From Pirellulales bacterium (lineage in GTDB: Bacteria > Planctomycetota > Planctomycetia > Pirellulales > JAICIG01), in assembly GCA_025927475.1 (NCBI GenBank), contig JAICLL010000037.1, positions 1 through 43,911 of the forward strand: 43,911 nucleotides of DNA. The letters run 5' to 3'. Made by a program: the position numbers and the translations under genes. The notes under the pieces are model-generated. The model ran no database searches, was not told where the DNA came from, and saw only the letters and a list, made by a program, of their open reading frames with translations. Numbering within the stretch: the first letter of the stretch is position 1; every line of letters starts with the position of its first letter. Positions 8,450 through 14,744 of this stretch are shown piece after piece.

Positions 8450-8717
8450 CGTTGTTCGACGCGCGGTCGAGCCGCTCTAGCATCCGGATCAGCGCTCGGT
8501 CGTGTTCTTCGCGGTCTTGCCGATACCACTGGCGATAGGCTGCCATCACGTCGCCGTCGGGATCGACCTCGCGCCGCAGCCGCGCCAGCAACAATTCTTC
8601 GCAGACGTTCATCAGGTCGACCCACATCTCGACGCATTGCGCCGCCGTGGCCCCCGCGGGCGGTCGCGGAGTCAGATCATGCGGCGGAAGCGACGTATGG
8701 GCAGACAAATCGTGCAT
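8439..8717 (-). CDS. Small hypothetical protein paired with the nucleotidyltransferase
   Basis: A 92-residue soluble protein I do not recognise. The N-terminus is Pro/His/Thr-rich. From about residue 25 it is predicted to be helical and strongly charged (MWVDLMNVCEELLLARLRRE, then RQWYRQDREEHDRALIRML). It overlaps the downstream nucleotidyltransferase gene by 11 bp, so the two probably act together, for example as partner or antitoxin. A TATACT motif sits 32 bp upstream of the ATG. Confidence 0.6.
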   Translation of the reverse strand: MHDLSAHTSLPPHDLTPRPPAGATAAQCVEMWVDLMNVCEELLLARLRREVDPDGDVMAAYRQWYRQDREEHDRALIRMLERLDRASNNDGS

Positions 8718-8748
8718 GGCAAACCAAGGTTCTCGGGCAGCACTTAAC

Positions 8749-8754
8749 AGTATA
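8749..8754 (-). promoter_or_regulatory. Possible -10 box (TATACT) for the small protein/nucleotidyltransferase pair
   Basis: On the minus strand, GGTATACTG lies 32 bp before ATG 8717, matching five of six bases of the sigma-70 -10 consensus. No good -35 hexamer is seen at 16-18 bp, so this is tentative. Confidence 0.3.
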
Positions 8755-8810
8755 CCTATCCATCGTCGATTCGACTTTCATTCCGTTTGCGACGGACAAA
8801 TCGAATAATC

Positions 8811-8906
8811 CAGCCCCCAATCCCCAAGCCCCAACCACCAAATCCCCAACCACCAAATCCCCAACCACCAATCCCCGACCCCCAATCCCCAACCACCAGC
8901 CCCACC
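8811..8906. repeat. 15-bp C-rich tandem repeat (G-rich on the minus strand)
   Basis: About six imperfect copies of a unit like CCCCAACCACCAAAT run head to tail. The complementary strand carries regularly spaced GGGG and GG tracts that could fold as a G-quadruplex. It lies between the divergent 8717 (-) and 8956 (+) genes, immediately upstream of the GT4 gene. There are no spacers, so it is not a CRISPR array. Confidence 0.85.
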
Positions 8907-8955
8907 ATAACCTAGTCTTGTAAGGTACAACCCGCCCTACCAGATCTTCGCCGCC

Positions 8956-10125
8956 GTGCTTACCGCTACGCTTCTCGATTCGCGTGACAACGCCGGGCAA
9001 GAGGCGGTTCGTCCCGCCGCTTTGGTGCGCGTGCTGCACATCATCAACGGCGAACACTATGCCGGGGCCGAGCGGGTGCAAGACCTGCTGGCGCTGCGGC
9101 TGCCCGACTGCGGCTTTGAAGTCGGCTTTGCGTGCGTGAAGCTCGACCGGTTTGCGGCGCTGCGGCAGTCGCAACAGGCCGCGCTGTTCAACGTGTCGAT
9201 GCGCGGGCGGCTCGATTTGCGGCCCGCCCGGCGGCTGGCGGAACTCATTCGCCAGCGGCAATATGCCTTGGTTCACACGCACACGCCCCGCGCGGCGCTG
9301 GTGGGCCACTGGGCGGCGACGTGGGCGGGCGTGCCGGTCGTGCACCATCTGCACAGCCCCACCGCCGCCGATAGCACGCGGCGTTTGCGCGACTGGCTGA
9401 ACGCGGCCAGTGAACGATTCAGCGTCTCGCGAGCGGCCGCCGTCATCGCGGTCTCGCGCAGCTTGGCGCGTTATGCGCGCCGCATCGGGATTCGAGCCGA
9501 CCGGATCTGCGTGGTGCCCAACGGCGTGCCGAAAGCCGAATCTTTCCGGCGGCGGTCACCGGCCAACGCTTGGACGCTCGGCTGCGTGGCGCTGTTCCGA
9601 CCGCGCAAAGGACTGGAAGTTCTGTTCCATGCGTTGGCCGAGTTACACGGCCGCGGCTGCCCCGCCCGACTTCGCGCCATCGGCCCCTTCGAGTCGCCCG
9701 AATACCAGCGGCACGTCAAAGCCCTGGCCGAGCGGCTGGGGATCGCGCGGCACATCGACTGGACGGGTTTTTCCAGCGATATCGAACAGGAACTTCAACG
9801 CCTCGATGTTTTGCTGCTGCCGAGCCTGTTTGGCGAAGGGCTGCCGATGGTGATGCTCGAGGCGATGGCCTCCGGCGTGCCGGTGATTGCCACGCGCGTC
9901 GAGGGCGTGCCCGAGGCCCTGCGCGACGGACTCGATGGTTTGCTCGTTCCGCCCGGCGACGCCCCGGCCTTGGCCGCCGCGATCGAGCGGCTGATCTGTG
10001 GCGAAATCGATTGGCGGCAATTGAGCGCCAGCGCGCGGCAGCGGCAGATCGAGTGTTTTTCGGACGAAAGCATGGCGGCGGGCGTGGCGGACGTTTATCG
10101 CCGGGTGTTGCGCAGGTCGATGTAA
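8956..10125 (+). CDS. Glycosyltransferase family 4 (GT-B fold)
   Basis: A retaining GT-B glycosyltransferase likely adding a sugar from an NDP-sugar donor to the lipid-linked polysaccharide intermediate. The N-terminal acceptor domain starts at VRVLHIINGEHYAGAE, with the typical glycine-rich GGAE position here read as YAGAE. The C-terminal donor domain contains VPNGVP, LFRPRKGLEVL and the EGLPMVMLEAMASGVPVIAT block holding the E-x7-E motif. It has 389 residues from GTG 8956. Because the domain begins around residue 26, a later GTG (9025 or 9031) is also plausible. It is followed four bases later by the GT26 gene, so the two form an operon. Confidence 0.9.
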   Translation: MLTATLLDSRDNAGQEAVRPAALVRVLHIINGEHYAGAERVQDLLALRLPDCGFEVGFACVKLDRFAALRQSQQAALFNVSMRGRLDLRPARRLAELIRQRQYALVHTHTPRAALVGHWAATWAGVPVVHHLHSPTAADSTRRLRDWLNAASERFSVSRAAAVIAVSRSLARYARRIGIRADRICVVPNGVPKAESFRRRSPANAWTLGCVALFRPRKGLEVLFHALAELHGRGCPARLRAIGPFESPEYQRHVKALAERLGIARHIDWTGFSSDIEQELQRLDVLLLPSLFGEGLPMVMLEAMASGVPVIATRVEGVPEALRDGLDGLLVPPGDAPALAAAIERLICGEIDWRQLSASARQRQIECFSDESMAAGVADVYRRVLRRSM

Positions 10126-10129
10126 AGCG

Positions 10130-10942
10130 ATGATCACCGTTCTCACTCCATCACCGCGGCGCGTCCGAGCCTTTGGCGTCGAGATCGACGCGGTGCGAAT
10201 GCCGGAAGCCGTCGAGCAGGTGCTCGAATGGATCGACCAGCGCGATGGAGCATGCCGCTTGGTGGTCACGCCCAACGTCGATCATATCGTGATGCTGCAA
10301 GCCGACGAAGCGCTGCGCGCGGCCTATGCCCAGGCCGATCTGGTGCTGGCCGATGGCGCGCCGCTGGTTGCCGTCTCGCGTCTGTTGGGCTGGCGTCTGC
10401 CCGAGCGTGTGGCGGGCAGTGATCTGGTGCCCGCCTTGTTTCAAGCCGCGCGTCAGCTCGGCCTGCCGCTGCGAGTGTTTCTGCTCGGCGGCGAGCCGGG
10501 CGTGGCCGAGCGAGCTGCCGAACGGATCCGCACGGCCTGGCCGCCGGTCGAGGTCGTGGGAACGGCCAGCCCGCCGCGCGGGTTTGAGAACGACGATTGG
10601 CAAAACGCCGAAATCCTGGAATCCATCAAGGCGTCGGCGGCGGACGTCGTGCTGGTCGGCCTAGGCGCGCCGAAGCAGGAACTGTGGGTACACCGGCGCC
10701 GCCAGCGCATCGCCGCGCCGGTGGCGCTGTGCATCGGCGCCACGATCGACTTTTTGGCGGGCCATCGCCGCCGCGCCCCGCGCTGGATGCGCCGTTGCGG
10801 ATTGGAATGGCTCTATCGGGTGGCGCGCGAACCGCGCCGGCTCGGCCGCCGCTATCTGCGCGATGCGTTGATTTTTCCAAAGCTCGTCTGGCGCGAGTAT
10901 TGTGCGGTTCAAAAGGCGATGGGCGGAACCAAACGACCGTAA
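10130..10942 (+). CDS. WecG/TagA/CpsF-family glycosyltransferase (GT26)
   Basis: A membrane-associated GT26 enzyme, the family that transfers ManNAc, ManNAcA or glucose onto polyprenyl-PP-linked sugar. Motifs seen are TPNVDHIVML (about 44-53), LADGAPLVAVSRLLG, FLLGGEPGVAERAAERI and the hallmark GLGAPKQELWVHRRR (about 181-195), followed by CIGATIDFLAG and RAPRWMRRCGLEWLYR. The 270-residue length is normal. It starts four bases after the GT4 stop and would act with it and the initiating transferase to assemble the repeat unit. Confidence 0.93.
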   Translation: MITVLTPSPRRVRAFGVEIDAVRMPEAVEQVLEWIDQRDGACRLVVTPNVDHIVMLQADEALRAAYAQADLVLADGAPLVAVSRLLGWRLPERVAGSDLVPALFQAARQLGLPLRVFLLGGEPGVAERAAERIRTAWPPVEVVGTASPPRGFENDDWQNAEILESIKASAADVVLVGLGAPKQELWVHRRRQRIAAPVALCIGATIDFLAGHRRRAPRWMRRCGLEWLYRVAREPRRLGRRYLRDALIFPKLVWREYCAVQKAMGGTKRP

Positions 10943-10953
10943 GAGTACGGGCC

Positions 10954-10991
10954 TGCGAAGAATCACCGATTCAAAGCCGTGGCTCTTCGCA
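10954..10991. terminator. Hairpin between convergent GT26 and GT2 genes
   Basis: TGCGAAGA (10954-10961) and TCTTCGCA (10984-10991) form a perfect 8-bp stem, with an inner CAC/GTG pair. It sits 12 bp after the GT26 stop in the gap between convergent genes, where a terminator is expected. No U-tract follows on either strand, so intrinsic termination is uncertain. Confidence 0.35.
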
Positions 10992-11067
10992 TGTATCTAT
11001 GAGATGCCGAGAACGAAGTCTTCAAACGGGCAAAATGACGGACACATTGACCGAACGGTGCCCAAGT

Positions 11068-11757
11068 TCAGTCATGCCGGGCGTAAAACGTCGCCAGCCG
11101 ATCAGGCGAAACGCCGCACCGGGCCGCCGCCAACAGCAGCCGGTTGCGCGCAGTTTGGCGCACCACGCCATGCCGCTGCCAGCGACGAGCGCTCACGTGC
11201 AAAGGTCCAGGCAGCAATGCTGGCCACGCGCGGCGGCGCAATCGCTTCATCAACAAGACGTCTTCCATCAGCCGAGCTTCGGGGAACCCGCCGAGCTCAT
11301 CAAACAGCGCGCGGCGAATAAAAATGCCTTGGTCGCCATAGGGCATTCCCCGGCGCTTCACGCGCCAGGCATTGCCGCGCTCCAGCAGCCGATAGAGGAA
11401 GCCCTCGGCCTCGATCCGCTGTCGAAACGCCCCACAGCCAACCGCGGCATTGGCAAACGCTTGCTCGATTTGCCACAGGCCATCGGGCGGCAGCCAGGTG
11501 TCGGCGTGCAGAAACAGCAGCACGTCGCCCGTGGACTGCTGTGCTCCGTGGTTTTGCTGCCTGGCCCGACTTGGCTGAGTCACCAACACACCTGCCCCAG
11601 CCTGACGGGCAAGAGTCGCGGTTTCATCGGTGCTGCCGCCATCGACCACAATCACTTCGTGTGGCTGCGTCTGGCAGGCGCGCACCACCGCGATGGCGAT
11701 TTGCGCCGCTTCGTTCAAGGCGGGAATGATGATGGAGATTTTTTGGCAAGTCATCAA
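11068..11757 (-). CDS. Glycosyltransferase family 2, TIGR04283-like
   Basis: A GT-A inverting glycosyltransferase. IIPALNEA near residue 10 and VVDGGSTDETATLARQAGAG (about 36-55) form the nucleotide-binding half. FLHADTWLP near 81 supplies the DxD-like metal site, and MPYGDQGIFIRRALFDELGG and MEDVLLMKRLRR follow. Length (229) and motif order fit the TIGR04283 group, some of which are linked to arsenosugar synthesis. I see no arsenic genes here, so a polysaccharide or lipid-sugar role is equally possible. It is transcribed toward the GT26 gene, and a terminator-like structure just upstream separates it from the PQQ gene. Confidence 0.85.
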   Translation of the reverse strand: MMTCQKISIIIPALNEAAQIAIAVVRACQTQPHEVIVVDGGSTDETATLARQAGAGVLVTQPSRARQQNHGAQQSTGDVLLFLHADTWLPPDGLWQIEQAFANAAVGCGAFRQRIEAEGFLYRLLERGNAWRVKRRGMPYGDQGIFIRRALFDELGGFPEARLMEDVLLMKRLRRRAWPALLPGPLHVSARRWQRHGVVRQTARNRLLLAAARCGVSPDRLATFYARHD

Positions 11758-11788
11758 CGAGGTGGTAAAGATCTAGAGATTGAGGCCA

Positions 11789-11820
11789 GGATCCGCCCGA
11801 TCTACCCCGCGGGCGGATCC
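11789..11820. repeat. Inverted repeat GGATCCGCCCG
   Basis: GGATCCGCCCG (11789-11799) and CGGGCGGATCC (11810-11820) form a perfect 11-bp stem with a 10-nt loop, directly next to the minus-strand terminator. The sequence at 7838-7855 (CCCCGCGGATCCGCC) resembles its right half, suggesting a dispersed element. Confidence 0.7.
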
Positions 11821-11822
11821 GT

Positions 11823-11871
11823 AAAAAAAGGGGGGTCCCAAGAAAGCTAGCACCTGCTAGCGACGCCCCCT
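11823..11871 (-). terminator. Rho-independent terminator, minus strand
   Basis: On the minus strand a compound hairpin (outer GGGGG-x-GTC/GAC-CCCCC stem, inner GCTAGCA/TGCTAGC stem) is followed directly by seven T. It would stop leftward transcription coming from the PQQ-propeller gene or the spacer beyond it, insulating the GT2 gene, whose ATG lies only 65 bp further on. Confidence 0.75.
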
Positions 11872-12302
11872 GGCCCAAGCGTTCCATACGGGACAACATG
11901 CATCTGCGTTTCGACCGTATCTTACCCGACTGGAACTATGTCCTACCGCCTTCATGAAGACGCTGCCTTGGAGGAAGTTATTAAATCCTCGCCCCTTACG
12001 ATGGCGGTTCGTAAGGGTTTTCGGCATGGCTGTGTGCTGCGATCGTGCCGCCGTCTTCGCGCTTGCGGCAGGTTTCAGCTCAGGATTATAATCCTCGCGC
12101 AGGCAATCGAGACCGGCGTCTTGACGCCCGACGACAAAGTGGAGCTGTTGGAAGCCTTCGGGACCCGCCGCGACGCCCGATTACGCGTCGATCCGGTTTT
12201 ACGGATCCGGCGACCAACTCTCGCTGATGTTGGATGGGCAACCGGTCGCCGCCGTGGCGGTGGAGGATCTGCTGCCGTGACTTGCTCACGACGGCGGGAC
12301 TC
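11872..12302. other. Gene-poor spacer between GT2 and PQQ-propeller genes
   Basis: About 430 bases with no intact gene. It contains a perfect 14-bp palindrome AGGATTATAATCCT (12082-12095) and a probable decayed coding fragment on the plus strand (12091-12280, listed separately). A conserved noncoding RNA ending in the terminator at 11823-11871 is possible but unsupported. Confidence 0.5.
12091..12280 (+). pseudogene. Possible frameshifted gene fragment
   Basis: Two consecutive plus-strand frames read like protein: AIETGVLTPDDKVELLEAF, then, after a one-base shift near 12178, DYASIRFYGSGDQLSLMLDG up to a TGA at 12278-12280. Composition and GC3 look like local coding sequence, and the two pieces join smoothly if one C is removed from a CCCG run. 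No start codon with a ribosome-binding site is evident. I do not recognise the family. It could be a decayed gene or a sequencing indel in a short real gene. Confidence 0.3.
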
Positions 12303-13541
12303 CTATCGAGCGGGTTCCTCAATCCGGTACAAATGCGTGGCGCTGCGGAGCAAAAGCGCGTGGCCGGCCACGGCCAGCGATGCCAGCGTTGAGCCATCGA
12401 TCTCGTTGATCGCCAGCTCGACATATTTGTCGCCCGGATGGACGACCGTGGTGCGGCCCTCCTCGTTGGTGAAATAGATCTTGCCGTCGGCCAACAGCGG
12501 TGAGGCCGAAAAGTTGCCGGGCAATCGCTTCTGCCAGATGCGCTCGCCGGTCTTCGCCTCCAGGCAACTGGCAATGCCCTTGTCGTCGACCAGGTAGAGC
12601 CGGTCGTCGATCACCAGCGGCGAAGGATTCAAGGGCGCGCCGCGCTGCAGCTTCCACTCGACATGCGTGTCGGTCACGTCGCCGTGGCCTTCGGGCCGCA
12701 CGGCATAGAGCCAGGGCGTGTCATAACCCGCGGCCAGAAACACCAGCCCCGCGCCAAAGGCGGGGCGAGGTACGTTGGAATATCCCTCGGCATATCGCAC
12801 GCGCCAGATTTCCTTGCCGGTGGCCGGGTCGTAGGCCGCGGCATGCTTGCCTCCGGTGCTGACGAGCTGGTCGCGGCCGTCGACTTCGATGATCAGCGGC
12901 GTCGAATACGCCATCGCTCCATCGCGGTCGGTCTTCCAACGTATCGTGCCGGTGTGCTTATCGAGGGCGGCGACATACTGCACGTCGGTGCCGTCGCAGT
13001 TGACGATCAACAGATCGCCATAAATCACCGGCGAACCCGCTGGCCCATGTCCGTGGCTATATTCCAGCTCGTTGGTGCGCCACACAATTTCGCCGGCGTC
13101 GTTCAGGCAGGCGGTGCCCAGGTCGCCAAAGTGAACATAAATGCGGTCGCCCTCGATGATCGGGGTGGGCGAGGCGTAGCTGTTTTTGCTGTGAACGGTG
13201 CCCGGCTCGTCAACTTGAAATACCTCAATATCGTGCCGGATCTCGCCGCTGTTTAGATCGAGGCAGACGGCGTGCAGCGAGTGGCCTTCGTCCAGGGCGG
13301 TGGTCAGCCAGATTTGGCCTTCGGCCACGACGGGCGACGACCAGCCCAGCCCCGCGATGGGCGCCTTCCAGGCAATGTTTTTCTGCTCGCTCCACTCGGT
13401 CGGCAAGCCCGACTGGCGCGAGTGGCCTTGTCCATCCGGCCCGCGAAACTGCGGCCAGTCGTCGGCGGCCACGGTGGCACGCAGCGCAATCACCAATAGG
13501 AGGTAGATGAGGATCGAGTAGGGAGCGTTCGTAATTCGCAT
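12303..13541 (-). CDS. Secreted PQQ-like beta-propeller protein, copy 1
   Basis: A 412-residue exported protein with BamB/PQQ-type beta-propeller repeats, a family greatly expanded in planctomycetes and of uncertain biochemical role. The signal peptide is at residues 1-26 (hydrophobic ILIYLLLVIALRATVAA, then ADDWPQFRGPDGQG). Propeller blade signatures recur, such as GWSSPVVAEGQIWL, LDLNSGEIRHD, ALDKHTGTIRWKTD, YDPATGKEIWRVRY and LEAKTGERIWQKRLPG. It is paralogous to 30216-31457, sharing PQFRGP/TQFRGP, WSEQKNI/WSETKNI and NSYASPTPIIE/NSYASSTPVIE. It is probably periplasmic or cell-surface. No quinone-dehydrogenase catalytic motif is apparent, so an enzymatic assignment is not justified. Confidence 0.9.
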   Translation of the reverse strand: MRITNAPYSILIYLLLVIALRATVAADDWPQFRGPDGQGHSRQSGLPTEWSEQKNIAWKAPIAGLGWSSPVVAEGQIWLTTALDEGHSLHAVCLDLNSGEIRHDIEVFQVDEPGTVHSKNSYASPTPIIEGDRIYVHFGDLGTACLNDAGEIVWRTNELEYSHGHGPAGSPVIYGDLLIVNCDGTDVQYVAALDKHTGTIRWKTDRDGAMAYSTPLIIEVDGRDQLVSTGGKHAAAYDPATGKEIWRVRYAEGYSNVPRPAFGAGLVFLAAGYDTPWLYAVRPEGHGDVTDTHVEWKLQRGAPLNPSPLVIDDRLYLVDDKGIASCLEAKTGERIWQKRLPGNFSASPLLADGKIYFTNEEGRTTVVHPGDKYVELAINEIDGSTLASLAVAGHALLLRSATHLYRIEEPAR

Positions 13542-13651
13542 CGTCTTTTTGATCAGCGGGCAGCCTGGCTGTCTCTTGTTTAAGCTGGTTGCATTCTATC
13601 GGCCAGACGGCCAAAACGGAATGAAGTCTGGCGGTGACTTGGCGCGGCAAC

Positions 13652-14515
13652 TTATCCGTGCATCGCGTTGGTCAACTGGAGAACCTGCTCGCGCATGGCG
13701 TCGGCGGGCAGATGAACTTTCTGGCCGTGGCCGGGCAGCACCCACTCGAAGCGATAGTCCGCCAGCCGCTTCATCGACTCGGCCTGGCGCGGCCACGAAT
13801 ACCAGCAGTAGTCTTCCGACGCCGCCAGCCGCCGCTGATCGCGGTCCCAATCCAGGTGGTCGCCGGTGAACAGAAACCGGTCTTGAAACAGCAGCACGCA
13901 GTGCCCCTTGGTGTGCCCTGGCGTCGCAATGGCCAGAAAGTCTTGACCCAAGTTCCAAGGCCCGGCGCCATCGAGCACGAGCTCGGCGTCGGGCTGCGCC
14001 GCCAATTCCGCGCGATGAAGGATGCGCCGGCTTTGGAAATGCGCGGCGTAGCGGGCGGCGTCGGCCACGTCGTCGCGATGCGTCAGAAAGATGTTGCCGA
14101 CACCGCCCAGCGATTCCAATCGCCGCACCAGAGGCCGCACGAATTTGGGCGCGTCGATCAGCCAGTTGCCGCCGACCTGCTGGACCAGGTAGCTATTGCC
14201 GCCGAACGATTTTGGCGAGTTGTAGCCGCAATAAAAAACCGGCGGTTCGACGGCCAACGGAAAGTCGTTCATCACCGATTTTACATCATCCTTGCCGAGG
14301 CAACCGATCGAGCCGGTGGGGCAGGCCAACATTGCCCGCAGTGCGTCGCGCCGGTCAACGTGCGAAGCCGGCTGGGCTTTGACAAACGAAGTGTCCGGGG
14401 CTTCGCCGAAAACCGCCGGCGCGATCTGCCGGCAGGCATCGCAGTCGATGCACGTCGCATCGACGAAAAAATCGCCGGCGACGTTTTCCGGTACGCTTCG
14501 GCTTGGGTTTGCCAT
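13652..14515 (-). CDS. Ferredoxin/metallo-beta-lactamase-fold fusion hydrolase
   Basis: A two-domain cytoplasmic protein of 287 residues from ATG 14515. The first ~80 residues are a single [4Fe-4S] ferredoxin domain with CIDCDAC (CxxCxxC) and a distal CPTGSIG. The rest is an MBL fold with NSYLV, LTHRDDVADA in place of the usual HxHxDH, ATPGHTKGHCV, FTGDHL and a C-terminal LPGHG. The HRDDV variant removes one canonical histidine, so metal binding may differ. The frame is open upstream to 14830, but those 105 extra residues are encoded by repeats (including HEPEAQARQG) and overlap the helicase gene, so I rejected that start. A redox-linked hydrolase is inferred; the substrate is unknown. Confidence 0.85.
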   Translation of the reverse strand: MANPSRSVPENVAGDFFVDATCIDCDACRQIAPAVFGEAPDTSFVKAQPASHVDRRDALRAMLACPTGSIGCLGKDDVKSVMNDFPLAVEPPVFYCGYNSPKSFGGNSYLVQQVGGNWLIDAPKFVRPLVRRLESLGGVGNIFLTHRDDVADAARYAAHFQSRRILHRAELAAQPDAELVLDGAGPWNLGQDFLAIATPGHTKGHCVLLFQDRFLFTGDHLDWDRDQRRLAASEDYCWYSWPRQAESMKRLADYRFEWVLPGHGQKVHLPADAMREQVLQLTNAMHG

Positions 14516-14744
14516 GGGAGGATTTCCGGCTGGGAGCATTCGGCGGCGCATCTTATTCACCATCCAGGCAAGCTGGATGGGGTCTTTCGCTGCTTTTTCA
14601 GGGCTTTGGTTTAGCTCACCATCTCGTTCACCGATCCGGGCAAGCCGGATGGGGTCAAAACGCGCAGCAACAAACAGCTCAAGCGAGGAAAGCTCGTTGC
14701 CCTGCCTCGCTTGCGCTTCGGGTTCGTGCGGGATAATAAACTCA
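14516..14744. repeat. Repeat-filled spacer: two covarying hairpins and an EPEAQA-type element
   Basis: A ~30-bp unit with core CCGGGCAAGCCGGATGGGGTC is present twice as a 72-bp-spaced direct repeat, at 14556-14584 and 14628-14656. The hairpin stem differs by a compensated pair: CCAG-GCAAG-CTGG in the first and CCGG-GCAAG-CCGG in the second. Positions ~14696-14740 hold a separate element that on the minus strand would read HEPEAQARQG, a motif I recall as recurring in planctomycete genomes. No independent gene is supported. Confidence 0.7.

Noticed and set aside
8811-8906. CRISPR array
   Set aside because: The 15-bp units are contiguous and degenerate, with no unique spacers and no cas genes in the window.
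11938-12477. 179-residue plus-strand ORF
   Set aside because: Its second half is antisense to the PQQ gene and its composition changes abruptly; only the short segment at 12091-12280 looks protein-like.
14562-14650. Intrinsic terminator for the helicase gene at the covarying hairpins
   Set aside because: Short stems with no adjacent T-run on the minus strand; the two-copy repeat structure is a better description.
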